DNA of 64,000 bases from Biomphalaria glabrata (GCF_947242115.1 NC_074712.1:15584666-15648665), one strand, 5' to 3'. Shown: positions 20,398 to 33,045, numbered from the stretch's first letter. The notes: generated by a model from the letters alone, not told the origin. Numbers and translations are program-made.

Positions 20398-23130
20398 ATG
20401 GGCATCTCAGATGGATACAGTGAAGCTAACTTCTCAACTAAAATATCTTTCTTTCTTGTGCTATTGGCTGACGTAGTCAAGTAAGTACTTATTTCAAGTT
20501 CTAGTCAAAAGGGGGTATTGCATCATCACATCAGCGAATAGTTTTGTGTGTACAGCAGCAGCAATTAGCGTTTGTAAATGCAGCAACAGCGATTAGCGTT
20601 GGTGTGTACAACAGGAGCATCTGAAATTTCTGGAAAACATTTGACAAATCTGAAATCTTTGAGAAACATAAGATACATCTGAAATCTCTGAAAACTCGAC
20701 CGTAGGCTGGACTAAATTTCAGTCCTAAGTAAACCTTAATGTAAGGAATGTTATCCGTTTTGTTTTCCTTTGATTACACTTTCCTTCGGCTGAATTAGTT
20801 CTAGGGGTTGTAGGTTTTCTCTTTCGACTCCAGATTTCCACGGTTTCATATCCAATATCAAGAGTTTTGTTTTTTAAAGCTGTTAATAAGAAAGCAATTT
20901 ATTTCATACCTATTAAGCAATGTGTCTACTTCTAAAAATTTTCTTTTTGAGGTCGTGCATACATTACTAATATGACTTTCGTGTTTTCCCCTTAGCTGGA
21001 TTGGCTTCTGTACCACATCCTGGTGGGTTCACAATGATGAATACCAAGGACTGTGGCGGCTGTGTAACGGCATAGTCTGTGGTTATATGGACGGTACTCC
21101 CGATGGTAAGTTGGTAAATTAACATACTTTAAAACCCAATACTGTACAATACATTAAATATACCCCCTTGCGGTCGTGAAGCGACTGTGAATCATCTCAC
21201 AGAAATGAGACAAATGCATAGGCATTAACTACGGTTGAAACGATGTCGCCCAAACATCGGATTTGTCCATGGGAACAGCAAGTGCCGATAGAGTTTAGTA
21301 TCAGCGGAGCAGGAAAGCACTGTGCACTGCGAGCTGCCCATGGGTGAACAGCGCCAGAGTTTTCATGCACAGTGGAGAAAAAAGAGATAAAACAAGCGAA
21401 AATAGAAAAATCCTTTAAAAAAACAACAAAGCTTATAGAAGGGGAAGAACTTCGCACTATATCACTAAAGAATGTAGATGTTAATTCCCTTTTTCGATAT
21501 CAAACAAACTAAAAAAAATTTCCAATAATTGATTGACTTATTATTTAATTTTTAAATTGATTTTTGTGTTTTGTTAAATGCAATAAATAATTGTTTAAAG
21601 TTTTAACTTCACGCGAAAATTGGCTTGGGAGAAATAAAGTGTTCAATTATTCAAGGGGACAACCCCAACATATTAAACCATGTCTGTGAATACAGAAAAA
21701 TAACTTCCTCTTTTTGGTATTAAAAAAAATCAATATTCGGTAATTAATTGAATAATTGTTTAATATATTTTTGATTGATTCGCCAATGAATAATTCTGCA
21801 AAATTTCAACTTGATCCGAGGACGGGTGTGGGAGGTGAATGGGTTCAAACCTTTTACGACATCGGTTAGAATTTAGAGATATCCTTCTCCTAGCTGGGTA
21901 CTCAGCCAAGGTTGACGAGACACTCCTGCAGGAATCTGCCTGGTTTAGGCGCCAGTTACTCGCCATTGCCCTTACTGTCAGGGAAAACAGTTCCGTTGGA
22001 CACAATTTGTGAACCACAAGTGAAGGTCAGGAGTTGGACTGGATGTCAGAGGCTTACTGACGCGCATGCCTTTGGACGCATTTTATATTTGATGGAATCT
22101 TTATTTCCATAACCACTTCCGGCAAGAACAACCAATACCAATACGTGACAACATCTAATAGTACAGGAAAAGACACAGAATGATACAGTACACTAGAAGA
22201 ACATGCAGTATATTAAAGTACAATACAACAAATCATGATACACATTATAATAGAATACAATATAGCACACCAGGCGCACACACACAGAAGAAAAAACAAT
22301 ACAAAACTGACACCACTACCTCAAACTGACACCATTACCTCAAATTGACACTACTAACTCAATCTGACATTACGATCTCCACTGAAACCTCTACTTTTTG
22401 ACACTGAAACCGCTACTATTGGAAACTGAAACCGTTGCTACCTGACTCTGGGACTGCGACTACATGACACTGAAACCGCTACTACATTATTGTTTTCTAA
22501 ATGTACTGCAACGACTTTTTAATCTTTTTTTCCCTTTTTTCCCAGACGACATGAATGCTATTCAAGCTTTCGCCATATTCGGCTTCATTGCCTTGAATGT
22601 TGCATTTCTTCTCATTAATTTATACATGTGTTGGGGCTCCTGCAAAGGAAATGGAGAAACGGGCGTAGGTTCCGTCATTTTTCTCTTTATTTCAGGTAAT
22701 CTATTTGTTCATATTTAATGTTTATGTAATTGTTTCTTTTTAATTAATTTTTTTTATAAATGACTAATGACTACTGCATTTGTCCAATTTAATTTGGCCA
22801 TGCCATGTTCTCTAATGTCGTGTCATTAGTACTTGGGAATGGTTTCTAATGTTTGCATTTCTTATTGATGTCTACCTTTTGGATATGATATTTACACTTT
22901 TTATATTTTTTTAAATATTATTGAGCACTCGATTCATTTCAAACAAAATTATTTTTCCTACAGCTGGTTCCTGGCTCATTTCTGTGGCCATCTTTGGTGC
23001 CGGGTATGATGATCGTCTGGGTAGATTTGGCTACTCCTATGCCCTGGCAGTGTCTGCAGGCATCTTGGCTCTGCTTAGCGGATTCATCATGCTCATAGGT
23101 GGACGTGGAAACGATGTCCTCTCAAAATAA
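20398..23130 (+). CDS. Claudin/PMP22-like four-transmembrane protein, gene 2 (subgroup A)
   Basis: Coding exons 20398-20480, 20996-21105, 22546-22695 and 22964-23130 join to 169 residues. Intron phases are the same as in genes 1 and 3, with GTAAGT/GTAAGT/GTAATC donors and CCTTAG/CCCAG/CTACAG acceptors. Four membrane segments are predicted by eye. The first loop shows W37, GLW at 46-48, C51 and C56, the claudin-superfamily signature; it is three residues shorter than in gene 1. TM2 ([19 protein letters not shown]) is strongly conserved with the paralogues. The C-terminus ends GGRGNDVLSK. A polyadenylation signal AATAAA lies at 23290-23295, giving a 3' UTR of about 180 bases whose sequence resembles that after pseudogene 4. 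Intron 2 (1.4 kb) contains a family R repeat. Function beyond junction or membrane organisation cannot be inferred. Confidence 0.88.
21420..21840. repeat. Repeat family R, two tandem units in intron 2 of gene 2
   Basis: Two diverged units, roughly 21420-21660 and 21670-21840. Each has TTCCCTTTTTCGATATCAAA-like text, AATAATTAATTG runs, AATAATTGTTTAAAG and AACTTGATCCGAGGACGGGTG. Other copies are at 28235-28450 and 62885-63308. The superfamily is unknown. Confidence 0.65.
22300..22495. repeat. Degenerate short tandem repeats in intron 2 of gene 2
   Basis: Imperfect repeats of CTGACACCACTACCTCAAA and ACACTGAAACCGCTACTAC, periods of about 20-24 bases. They end 50 bases before the exon 3 acceptor. 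Confidence 0.6.
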
Positions 23131-23289
23131 TAATCTTCATAAAAGGCGGCAATATTAAAAGTTACCAAAATAATGAACATTTCAAGAAACGCATTGCAGA
23201 GAATTCCAGTCAAGATTTCAGCCCAATTTTTGAAAGTATCCACAAATGTGATATTGTTTGTATCGTAATTCATTTGCAAAATTGGTTTA

Positions 23290-23295
23290 AATAAA
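23290..23295 (+). terminator. Polyadenylation signal of gene 2
   Basis: AATAAA followed by a T-rich stretch, 160 bases after the stop. The homologous signal after pseudogene 4 is at 46514-46519, in a conserved AATTCATTTGCAA...ATTG context. Confidence 0.7.
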
Positions 23296-23299
23296 GTTT

Positions 23300-24900
23300 T
23301 TTTTTTATGTACTTAATACCATGTTTAAAAGCACTGCTGTTTTCACTACCATTTATTTTATCACAGCCTTGTTCATCCCATTCACTAGTAAGCATCCCTA
23401 GTTAGTCTCTCTGGAAAAGTGATTTATTGGCTTAAATATAGATTTGTGTACATTGGTCCCAATAAGAGGTTAGCAGAGCATTAATGAATATGAATTTATT
23501 CTATATAGTCAGTGCCACCGATGTGTTGACCATTAGCATTATAAAAATAATGTGAACGGCGTTTTGTTTTGGGTTCCCAAAATTTGCACTTTGTACATGA
23601 ATAAGACATTCACAGTTACTTCAAATTAAATTTTGTAATCTTAAAAAGAGAACTTCATTAAAATTGTCCATTGTTTAGAGATTTTTGCGATATTATTTTC
23701 TTGTCTCGTTGAGATTAAGTGTTATCTCCTTTCTCAGCGCATTTCTATTTCTAGAGCAAAACTCGAGAATGAAATCAAGCGGATACTGTACATTTAAAAG
23801 AAGTGAAAGTAGGAATGGAAAGGAGGCCACGACTATCACGTGATTCTTTGTTGCCATTACTACATTAAGTATTGTGAAATAATTAATAATGTTGTTGACA
23901 TCTTATATAATTAATGTGCATTTAACTATCAATCCTAATATATTTACACGTTGTATTCAGTTATTCTAGTAGAAAACATGTTTATCTTTTAGTGTAAAAA
24001 AAATGTAAAGAAAAATAGTTCGTATATTTACTTTTGTAATTTGAAGGCGCAAGTTTTTGTTTTTTTAAATGTTATATTTAGTATTGAGTGGGTGTGTCTT
24101 TTAACTTTCTATGATTTGATCACTCGTTGCAAAATTAAACTTAATGTGATCAGTACATTTACTACATTATATGATTGCAAAAAGTATGCACAACTTCCTA
24201 AAGCTATAAGTTTAATGAAGTAGGAATGAATACTTTTTCTGAAAAAGAACACAAACCTAGGGCACCGTACACTAGGGCCCCCACTATCTGTTTTTATTCA
24301 GATAAACTTCCCCAATATCAATCAGAAAATTCCGAGAGATTTATTGAGTGTGTTGTCATTATATACACAATGCATAATAAATTCTACTGTAAATAACCTT
24401 TATTCATTATTGTATTACATGTTTCATATCATTATCATTATCATGCAATAAACTATGAGATATCTATAAATGATATTATCTTCCTTCTATAAATATTTAT
24501 ACACAAATTATGTCGTTCTGTATTCAATCAATCTGTGACATTATTTGGAGACAAAGAAAATCTTAATGTGGCAACGATCTGTCATTGAAAACTTTCTTGC
24601 TTACAAGTTTATTTATAGTCCTGCAAGAGATTAACACATTGAAATTCTAAGCTGATGTCAACAAGATCATTTCTCGAGAAATAAAGATTTGAAGGATTCT
24701 CCTCTCATCCTTTCAGAAAGTAACAACCGGAAACCTGGGGACTTTTTTGTTTAGTTCTTAGATTAACATGACACATGGAAAACATAATCATTGTATTCTA
24801 GACTCTAGAGTTAGATTCATTGGTGTTGAAATTTGCTTTAGTCACACAAATAGTCTTGTAAAAATTGTGATTTATCTCACTGCACTTGTGTGTGCGTATA
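23300..24900. other. Gene-free spacer downstream of gene 2
   Basis: AT-rich DNA. The first 100 bases still resemble the DNA after pseudogene 4. At 24258-24290 CCTAGGGCACCGTACACTAGGG looks like a worn transposon end. No coding region is supported. Confidence 0.4.
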
Positions 24901-24907
24901 TATATAT

Positions 24908-25002
24908 CGTGCTGGCCACATGACACCTTCGTTAACCATGGGCCACAGAAACAGATGACCTTAACATCATCTACCCCTCGGCTCACAAGGTCCGAAAGAG
25001 GA

Positions 25003-25054
<52 letters not shown>
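24908..25054 (+). mobile_element. SINE family 1 tail half with (TA)n tail
   Basis: GTGCTGGCCACATGACACC, GTTAACCATGGGCC and CACAAGGTCCGAAAGAGG (24908-25001) match the 3' part of the SINE at 16640. It ends in a pure TA tract at 25006-25054, a plausible microsatellite born from the SINE tail. Confidence 0.7.
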
Positions 25055-25058
<4 letters not shown>

Positions 25059-25199
25059 CTTGAATATCAGCCAAAGACTCATTTATTGCTTGTGCCTTCA
25101 AGATCACTTGGAAAGCTAGACAATGGACGGACATAAGACTAAATGGATGTCCTTTAAAGCTGTATGATGAGCGAACTAGCACTGTATTTTCAACGAGCT

Positions 25200-25345
25200 G
25201 TACACTAGATAATTAACGGACACTTAACTGGATAATTGACGGGCACTTAACTGGATAATTAACTGGCACTTAACTGGATGATAGAAGGAACTCCTCAGTA
25301 TGGTGAATAAGGAGTTACACTGGATGATAGACGGACATTGCAGGA
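25200..25345. repeat. Degenerate ~24-bp repeats
   Basis: GGATAATTAACGGACACTTAACTG-like units recur about six times with substitutions and length changes. Confidence 0.55.
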
Positions 25346-25462
25346 AATGAGAACCTAAAGATGTCAACAAGCAGAGAGGAATGGACAGAGCTGTGCACCC
25401 AATAGACCACTGTCACTGTTACATCAGATCTGAACGAAATGGTTGTCTCCTTTCCATTAGCT

Positions 25463-26300
25463 AAAGCTCATTATTCATACTATTAAAATAGGACCTTTTG
25501 AATAATGTTGTACTTGAAAAATATTCAAATATGAATTTATAGGCCCTAAATACATTGCTAATAATTTGTTCCTTGAAAAGATAAGATACCCCACATGTTT
25601 AGATTTTGGTTTTGAGGATCGCCGCCGAAAAAAAAAAATTATTCGATAAATAGTATTCAAGAAAATTAAGGTATAAATAGTGAGTTATAGTCCTAAATTT
25701 ATTTAACTAGAAAAATATCAGATTGAGTAAAGGTTGGGAAAAGGCGACTATGAAAGAATTATTCGAGTTTATAACTCATCTCAATCACGACTCTTATACT
25801 TAAAAAATTCGTTTGAATTCTAACTTTTCCAATGGAAAGTCTCTCTTAAAATAATTATGATAAATTCATGTGAAATTACATAAACTCTGTCTGGAAATGG
25901 GAGGGGCGGTAGAGTGAAAACGATTAATCCTCGCTCCTTTAATAATTTCTGCTAAAGATTGCATTTAGCATTAAAAAATAGGGGTGGGGCAACTCGATAT
26001 AACACTTTAATTTATAGTATATATAAATTATATTAGTGGCAGATTTTTTAAATTTTGTAATTTCTTAACTATAATACAAAAAGAAAAAGTATTGATTTGT
26101 CCGATGGGGGAAATGCGTTTGCATGTATCGCCCCTCCCACCTGGTACAAACCTTTTTCATTTAAATTTACTAATGATACAATTTGAGATTAGAGTGTGGT
26201 ACGACATAATATACAATGGGTCACATATCAATATGTAGTTTATATTATATAGATATTTAACAAATTTTGTTCACAAACTATGATTTTCCACAAAAAAAGA
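25463..26300. mobile_element. Second copy of the middle part of the 8131 TIR element
   Basis: Matches 9026-9870 closely along its whole length (AGCTCATTATTC, GAATAATGTTGTACTTGAAA, TTGCCGCCG-like text, CGATTAATCCTCGCTCCTTT). Both ends of the element are missing here; the right edge joins a LINE family A fragment. It shows that the element is dispersed and not a unique rearrangement. Confidence 0.8.
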
Positions 26301-26317
26301 AACGGCCCCCTCTCTAG

Positions 26318-26545
26318 CTCTGCAGTCAGGATCCAAGACTCGAAAGCATACAAGTATGTGACCATGACCAGGGAACGCATCAGTCTGATTTTGGTGTTGA
26401 GGGCTATGTCTTTGTCTTTCGATATTATTTTGAGTTTTGAAAGGGCTGCTGTGGACTGTGCAATTCGGGCCAGTAGTTTAGGTTTGGTTCCCTCGCGTGA
26501 GACGCTAGCTCGAGCTATTGAAAACGACAGACACTTTTCAGCTTT
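26318..26545 (-). mobile_element. LINE family A internal fragment
   Basis: The text (GACTCGAAAGCATACAAGTA, TGACCATGACCAGGGAACGC, ATCAGTCTGATTTTGGTG) matches the 57780-57885 part of the family A copy and extends further upstream in the element. On the - strand it encodes worn RT C-terminal sequence. Confidence 0.7.
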
Positions 26546-26555
26546 CTACCTCCAA

Positions 26556-26850
26556 TGGCTCGTTGACTGCATGGGAAAAACTCTAGTTTGACCGTTATAA
26601 TTTTTGGCTCGTTGACTGCACGGGAAAAACTCTAGTTTGACCGTTATAATTTTTGGCTCGTTGACTGCACGGGAAAAACTCTAGTTTGACCGTTATAATT
26701 TTTGGCTCGTTGACTGCACGGGAAAAACTCTAGTTTGACCGTTATAATTTTTGGCTCGTTGACTGCATGGGAAAAACTCTAGTTTGACCGTTATAATTTT
26801 TGGCTCGTTGACTGCATGGGAAAAACTCTAGTTTGACCGTTATAATTTTT
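26556..26850. repeat. 49-bp minisatellite, six units
   Basis: Unit TGGCTCGTTGACTGCATGGG, AAAAACTCTAGTTTGACCG, TTATAATTTT, with starts every 49 bases from 26556. The outer units have GCATGGG and the inner ones GCACGGG. Confidence 0.95.
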
Positions 26851-27069
26851 CAAAGTATAAAAGAAATAAATGTAAATTTTGCTATAAATTGGAGTAAAAA
26901 ACAACTAAACATGACGTAGTCAGCCGAAGTGCACCGATAGCTTAGTTGTTTATTTCGTTTAAAGTTGCTTAAAGTTTATTGATACATTATCTAAGCGCTG
27001 ATTCTATTTGCACATAAATCTAATATAGATTACGCCTAGATTCTAGATCTCACTTCTAAATCAGATACG

Positions 27070-27185
27070 TGTAATGAAGGTACCAATAAATAATTACTTT
27101 CATATACAATGCCCGCTGGACTAATTGATAGAATCGTTCGTTCAAGAAGCTGACGGTGTCCAAATCACTAGTTCGTTATTCTATT
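27070..27185 (+). mobile_element. tRNA-like SINE (family 2) fragment
   Basis: Plus-strand partner of 19545-19650: GGTACCAATAAATAAT, ATGCCCGCTGGACTAATTG, GAAGCTGACGGTGTCC. Confidence 0.6.
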
Positions 27186-27589
27186 GAAATGTTTTTTAAA
27201 AAATATTCATTTCTATATTATATTTTATTTTATGTTGTATAATGGAGGTTACGTTTTAAAATATATTTTTAACTGTTGTTCTTGTTGTTCTAAAGCCCTG
27301 CCCTTGCTTTTGGTCTGGTAATCCTAAATTAGAACTTATTCCAAACTACATTTACAGAACTAGATCAACAGGTTTCATAGAGAATGATAGATCCCATTAT
27401 TGATCTTGCAATAGTGCTTCTTAAAACAACATATTGCGTTGCTGAAAATATTGCTGACTAGATCTGAAACTGTTGTTTTGGTTTGTGCAATGTCACAAAT
27501 ATTTTCTTTTGTTTCCTGGAGACAGTAGACTTTATTTGTAATTGTCACGCTGGTGTGTTTGTTGTCCGCTTTAGTATCATTAGTAGATG

Positions 27590-27725
27590 TACTGCTATAG
27601 GCTGGCGGCCTTGTCAAATGTGGTATGCGCTCTGGACTGTCGTTTGATGGCCTCGATGGTCCAGAGTTCGAACCCTGCCAAACGCCATATCCCCGGTCGT
27701 CCTGTGGGAGGTTTGGGCTGGGAAT
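27590..27725 (+). mobile_element. tRNA-derived SINE (family 3) head
   Basis: A tRNA-like region (GGCGGCCTTGTCAAATGTGG, A-box side; CAGAGTTCGAACCCTG, B box) is followed by CCCCGGTCGTCCTGTGGGAG and GGTTTGGGCTGGGA. B-box and A-box spacing fits a tRNA-derived SINE. The GC content is well above the surroundings. Confidence 0.6.
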
Positions 27726-27812
27726 TTTTAAAATTTTTAAATATGAAGAAACATCCAAAACATTTAATACAAAACAGGTTTGGAGAAACTGAAGTTCAGT
27801 TGTAACGGCATT

Positions 27813-27925
27813 AATAGTAATAGTAATAGAAATAGAAATAGAAATAGAAATAGTAATAGTAATAGTAATAGAAATAGTAATAGTAATAGTAATAGTAATA
27901 GTAATAGTAATAGTAATAGTAATAA
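27813..27925. repeat. AATAGT/AATAGA microsatellite
   Basis: About 110 bases of six-base (or imperfect three-base) repeats. Long Asn/Ser/Arg or Ile/Thr open frames here are artefacts. Confidence 0.95.
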
Positions 27926-28234
27926 GGCTTTGTCTTTTATCCCGATGATTAGGGATGAATGTAGTATTACGAGTGATCACACAAACCCATTTGCGACCTG
28001 CATAGTTAGCACATCTGATGCAGACAAAGTCGTTATCCGCCGGGTGCCTATTTAAAGAATTATATTCGTCTTCTGCGCCTGTTTTCAGCAAGAGCTTTTC
28101 TTTGTGCCACAAAGGTGTGTCCCGAGTTCTTCATGAACACAGAGGTGTGTCCCTAGTCCTTCATGCAAGCTCACTTAACAGTCTCTTTCTGCTTGAATAA
28201 CAAGAAAAATATAAAATATTACTTAAAAACAAAA

Positions 28235-28450
28235 CAACAACAAAGTTTATCTTTGGAGAAGAACCACTGCAATATATCTAAACACTGCAAGATTTAACTC
28301 CCTTTATCGATATAAAACAAAATTAATTAGTTAACAATATTTGTCTTTCTTTTTTTTTAATTGCTTCCTGTATTATCATGGACTATAAACGATTGTGCCA
28401 AATTTCAACGCGATCCAACTATGGGGGGGGGGGGGGGGGGGGGGGAGACG
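28235..28450. repeat. Repeat family R copy interrupted by a 23-base G run
   Basis: CAACAAAGTTTATCTTTGGAG, TTTAACTCCCTTTATCGATA and TTTCAACGCGATCCAACTATG match the family R copies; the G-rich motif of the family (GGGTGTGGGAG) is replaced by a G homopolymer at 28423-28445. Confidence 0.6.
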
Positions 28451-28519
28451 AAGTGAGCTAAGAAAAGGTTTGTCAAAATTCTTTAGACAGTAATTTTTTT
28501 CTCTCTTAGAAATGGTGTT

Positions 28520-28962
28520 CATCCCTTATATCCAACTGTTATTTATACATAGTGTTTTAGATCATCCCTTATATCCAACTGTTATTTATACATAGTGTTT
28601 TAGATCATCCCTTATATCCAACTGTTATTTATACATAGTGTTTTAGATCATCCCTTATATCCAACTGTTATTTATACATAGTGTTTTAGATCATCGCTTA
28701 TATCCAACTGTTATTTATACATAGTGTTTTAGATCATCGCTTATATCCAACTGTTATTTATACATAGTGTTTTAGATCATCGCTTATATCCAACTGTTAT
28801 TTATACATAGTGTTTTAGATCATCGCTTATATCCAACTGTTATTTATACATAGTGTTTTAGATCATCGCTTATATCCAACTGTTATTTATACATAGTGTT
28901 TTAGATCATCGCTTATATCCAACTGTTATTTATACATAGTGTTTTAGATCATCGCTTATTTC
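28520..28962. repeat. 43-bp minisatellite, about 10 units
   Basis: Unit CATCCCTTATATCCAACTGT, TATTTATACATAGTG, TTTTAGAT. The first four units start CATCCC and the later ones CATCGC. There are no differing spacers, so this is not a CRISPR-like array. Confidence 0.96.
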
Positions 28963-30410
28963 TCTTTTCAGATTCGTGAAATATTAAACATCTTTTTTAA
29001 AAATAAGATTTTCCTTTATTTTTGTCTATCAGTGAGCTCACCAAACAACATAACACTTGTGTGTAAGAGTGTATCTTGTAGTGTGTGTGTGTGTGTGTGT
29101 GTGTGACTCTGTTGACAAGTTTTGATTGACAAAGTACAGACTATGTGCACTTTAGTTTTCGTAGCGCGCCAAGCGCTAAAAATATTGCGCCCTTTTAGAA
29201 CGCTTTCCTCGCGTGTCGTCTGCTAGGAGTTTGTTTACTGCGACTTTTAGAAGGGGGTGTGCTTTTAGACTCTGATGTTTCAATTCAATCAATGGTCGTA
29301 TAAGAGCATGTAAGAACAGCCTCAGGTTTATATAGTGAAAAAACATAAAAATAGCTTCATTTGTAGTCATTTTGTGATCTATACTTTTAGCAATGAGGGA
29401 TTGAAAATGATCCTTTTTTTTTTTTCATCATAAGATAATAATAAGGCGAATGGCACCGAGTCAGAAGATTACGACAAGGACATTGTGTCATATGGCTTCC
29501 TGGATCCATTCGTGATTTACATATTGTCACATCTCACAACAATAAAGTCGTTGACTACTTTGCATAAACTTTGGTCATCCTTGCCTGTCTAAATGATACT
29601 ATTGTCGCTAAAATTAGCTAAATAAGAAAACAAATAATAGTTGTTTTTTTTTAATAATGTTATTTCTCTTGAACCAGATTGTATAAATCTATCAGAACGA
29701 TATAACGATCAAGGTCGACTTTTATAACTGCCTTCCCTACTGCAGGCTCACGACAATTTATAACTCCCCCCCCCCCCCCATCCCCACAACTTGATAGAGG
29801 ACTATTGCTTTTGTCTCTACTGGGCCTCATTCGCGTCCAACATTGAAAGCCAAGCAATTCGGTTACTCTCAACTGTTTACCGCAGGGTGTGGCGTAAAAA
29901 ACATATTAACCCTCTCTCGTCGTGTTACTAAGGAGCTGGAGTATCAATAGCGACAGGTTGATATTTAAAAGAGTGGAGGGGTTAAGAAAACCATCAATTC
30001 TGCCTTGTTTGAATAGTGGAGTTTACTTCTGAAGTAAGTTCTTATTGGACTATGTACTCATTTATATTTTCTTCAAAGTTTCGCTTTGGATGTAAATGAG
30101 TTTGTTCATAATGTACAGTTGTTATTTCCATACAGTTTAGTTTAGATTAAAAGGGATACATTCTATTTAACTCATACACGCTTCACATCTTTGTACTTAT
30201 ACTCGGTGTACCGGGAAGATGTTGCACATTGGTTTTGATACGGTCACGATTAGCAACTCTTTTTTTTTCACATGGTCTTTTAGTTAATGCTAAAAAGATT
30301 TTTTAAAAAAATGGTTTTGCTAAAACTAATGAGGCACATGTTATGATCTATACATTAATTAGGCGTAAATAAAAGGTCTGTAATAATTATTTAATATCTA
30401 AGTTAAATTT
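28963..30410. other. Gene-free spacer
   Basis: Contains a (GT)n run at 29081-29104 and a C run at 29765-29778. No gene or full mobile element is recognised. Confidence 0.4.
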
Positions 30411-30411
30411 C

Positions 30412-30676
30412 CCTTTCAGACCTTGCGATCTATAAGGCATTATAGGGCAGATGATGTAAAGGTCAACTGTTTTGTGGCCAACGGTTAACCAGGGTGTCAT
30501 GTGGCCAGCATAATGACCAATCGCTTTTACTTTTCCCCAACTATTGTCAGGTACCATTAGAGTTGGGTGGACTCAGAGGCGCCCAAAGATCTCGAAATTT
30601 AAAATCCCAGTCTTCACCAGGATTCGAAACCGGGACCCACGGTTCGGAAGCCGAGCGCTTTACCGTTCAGCCATTT
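30412..30676 (-). mobile_element. tRNA-derived SINE (family 1), full-length copy
   Basis: Same layout as the copy at 16640-16905. The tRNA-like head is at the right side (reverse complement of GGATTCGAAACCGGGACCC and AAGCCGAGCGCTTTACCG) and the tail at CAGACCTTGCGATCTATAAG. Confidence 0.85.
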
Positions 30677-30829
30677 CTATTCCTTTTTTAATGTGATTGC
30701 ATTTAATTTTTTTGTTTGTTTAACAATCCAACATTAATTAAACATCCGCCAGAACTTAAACTAAACAATAATGTTGTAGCATTGTTTAAAACTTAGTTTT
30801 ACCATTTTAAAACAGAAATCGTAAGATAC

Positions 30830-31085
30830 CAATGAACTTGTGCCTGGCTTTTCCCTCAAAACTTTTTTGGGTTTTCGAACCTTTTTCAGCCCATGGAGCA
30901 AAAGTTTGGAACTCACTTCCCAGGCTTCACTACATTCAAGAATTAACAACGTGTCTGTTTAAATCACTTGATCCTTTTCGCTGTCGATTTTATATCTGTT
31001 TTTTGTTGTCTCTCATAGCGTCTTGAGACTCAATTCTGTTTGTTTGTTAACAGCGCTACATAAAATAAATTAGTGTTATTTATTA
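30830..31085 (+). mobile_element. L2/CR1-like LINE 3' end (family C)
   Basis: Encodes the worn C-terminus HGAKVWNSLP...FKSLDPF, the typical (A/G)xKxWNSLP...FKxxLK ending of CR1/L2-group LINEs. A 3' UTR follows with GCGTCTTGAGACTCAATTC, AACAGCGCTACATAAAATAA and an ATTATT-type tail. A sister copy is at 32815-33045. Confidence 0.75.
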
Positions 31086-32814
31086 CTATTATGAAAGATA
31101 AAAATGTAACCAGATATCTTATCATAAAACTCGTGTATCAAACGCAGGCACTGGACTTCATACAACTTCCATGCAACAATAAACTAATTCCCCTCCTAAC
31201 ACACGCACCTTTCTCCAACCATTTTTATAGCGTCTAGGGACAGTTTGTGACATTAGAAAAATATAAGGTGAAAAACATTTAGGGATCATTCAAGTCTGAC
31301 GTCTGCATTAAGTCTCCGAAATAGGGAGAGCAAAGAACTAAAGAAATAAGGGGACTGAATCAGCCTTTAATTTATACAAATACATAAAAGCTTAGCTTTT
31401 AACAATTATTTTTTTTAAATATCAACCTAAAGACAGTTAAGCAAATACATCTTAAAGGCTATCGATTGATAATCTAAAATATAGAATACTACGTAACAAA
31501 TCTTTGTATTTTACCACTAAAGATACTGAAAGTTATAATTCACACAGTCTCAATTAGGTCAGAAACTTATGCTTCAGTCCACTCCACTGTCGTACTGGAA
31601 ATGTTAGAATGCATTAGTTAAATATTTTCTTCATAAGAATTTGTTTTATAAAATTACTTTTGTATTATTATTAATATACAATAATATGTTGAGTGTTTTG
31701 AAATAAAATTTATTAAAAAAAAAGGCCATACAAGAGGAGAAAGAAACACCAAAAAAATAAATAGGCAAGAAACAAGAACAGAGGCCTTAGGCCCAAGGAT
31801 TCCTAGGAGGAAAACGCTAAAACTGAATGGCACAATAGCGGCGGTGTCCTAATTAAAATTAATAATAAAAAAAAGCCTATGATTTTAGCCTTAACTGACA
31901 AATAAATGTTCTATACTTTACAATCCAGCAAAGAGAATCCTCTCTGTTTCACATCGGTGCAGTATTAGTCAATTACTTCTTTTTTTTTTTAATGCATTCT
32001 AGCGTGACAGCCTCTACTTAAGCTCAATACAAAAGAAAATAATTAATTGACAGACTATGGTGTACAAAGTGCTGGATTTTAGTCACTGGAGTACACTATT
32101 CGCTTCAAGCTTGAATAGAAATGTACTTTAAAATATTAACAGATCAATGCACGACCCATATTTGTGATGAAAGAAATTGATATGGCCATTGGTAAATTAA
32201 TCTGGTGTCACTTATTTTCACATATTTTGAAATATAACAAGTCCTATAACAGTTCTTTGTATATTCCCACTAGAGTCGTATTGAAAGTTACAATTCACAA
32301 GATCTCAATTATTTTCATATTTAAATAAAAATTATATATTCTTGAAAATGTGGAGGCCCATTATGTGTCTGTGAGGCCCATTAATTGTGAGGCCCTTGGT
32401 CGCTGGCTAGTCTTTCTCTGTCGTAGGTCCGGCACTTTAGTGTCATGTTTCAACAAATCAATGTATCAATTCGTCAAAAAAAAAAAATTGAGCACTGAAA
32501 GATCCATTCAGTTAGTTCCCCTTCCCCTGAGCACCAGTTTTCACAAGATCAAGGAAAATTTAAAAGAGTTTTTTTCTGCTGCCTTTCTTGTAAATAAACA
32601 TGAGGGTAAATAGTTGTCAAGTTCCTAATAACACGAGTCTTTCTTGTGGGATTTTTTTTATAACTGAAAAGTTTTCCTCTCGGACTAATTGTCTTGCGCA
32701 AGATTTACAGGTCAATATGACATGATCACTTTTTCAAAATATATATTAACAGTTGTTTAATTTATCCCTAATAATTATGACTCAACGGGATCAATGCTTT
32801 TAGAGGTGCCACGT
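31086..32814. other. Gene-free spacer
   Basis: AT-rich. Two stretches (31500-31540 and 32250-32310) share AAAGTTATAATTCACACAGTCTCAATTA-like text and may be a diverged duplication. No gene is supported. Confidence 0.35.
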
Positions 32815-33045
32815 TTCTCCCTACGATCTGCGGGATTTTTACTGCACGGACCAAAGGTTTGGAACTCACTCTCCATTGATCTCTGACAGACAACATTTAA
32901 GAAGAACACTAAGACCTATCTGTTTAAATTTTTGTAGATTAGTTTGTCTTTTTAGCTCTGGTGTTTATGTTTGTAACGCTATCAAAGCGCCTTGAGCCTA
33001 CATTTTGTTTGTTAATAGCTTTATACATAACATTATTAGTATTAT
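32815..33045 (+). mobile_element. L2/CR1-like LINE 3' end (family C)
   Basis: GGACCAAAGGTTTGGAACTC encodes the TKGLELT/WNS region. It is followed by AAGACCTATCTGTTTAAATT, GCGCCTTGAGCCTACATTTT, GTTAATAGC and an ATTATTAG tail, as in the copy at 30830. Confidence 0.75.

Noticed and set aside
27375-28112. 245-codon frame on the - strand
   Set aside because: Runs through an AATAGT microsatellite and a SINE; the repeated Thr-Ile part is low complexity and no domain is seen.
28520-28962. Direct repeats with CRISPR-like unit size
   Set aside because: Units are contiguous with no unique spacers, and the DNA is eukaryotic; this is a minisatellite.
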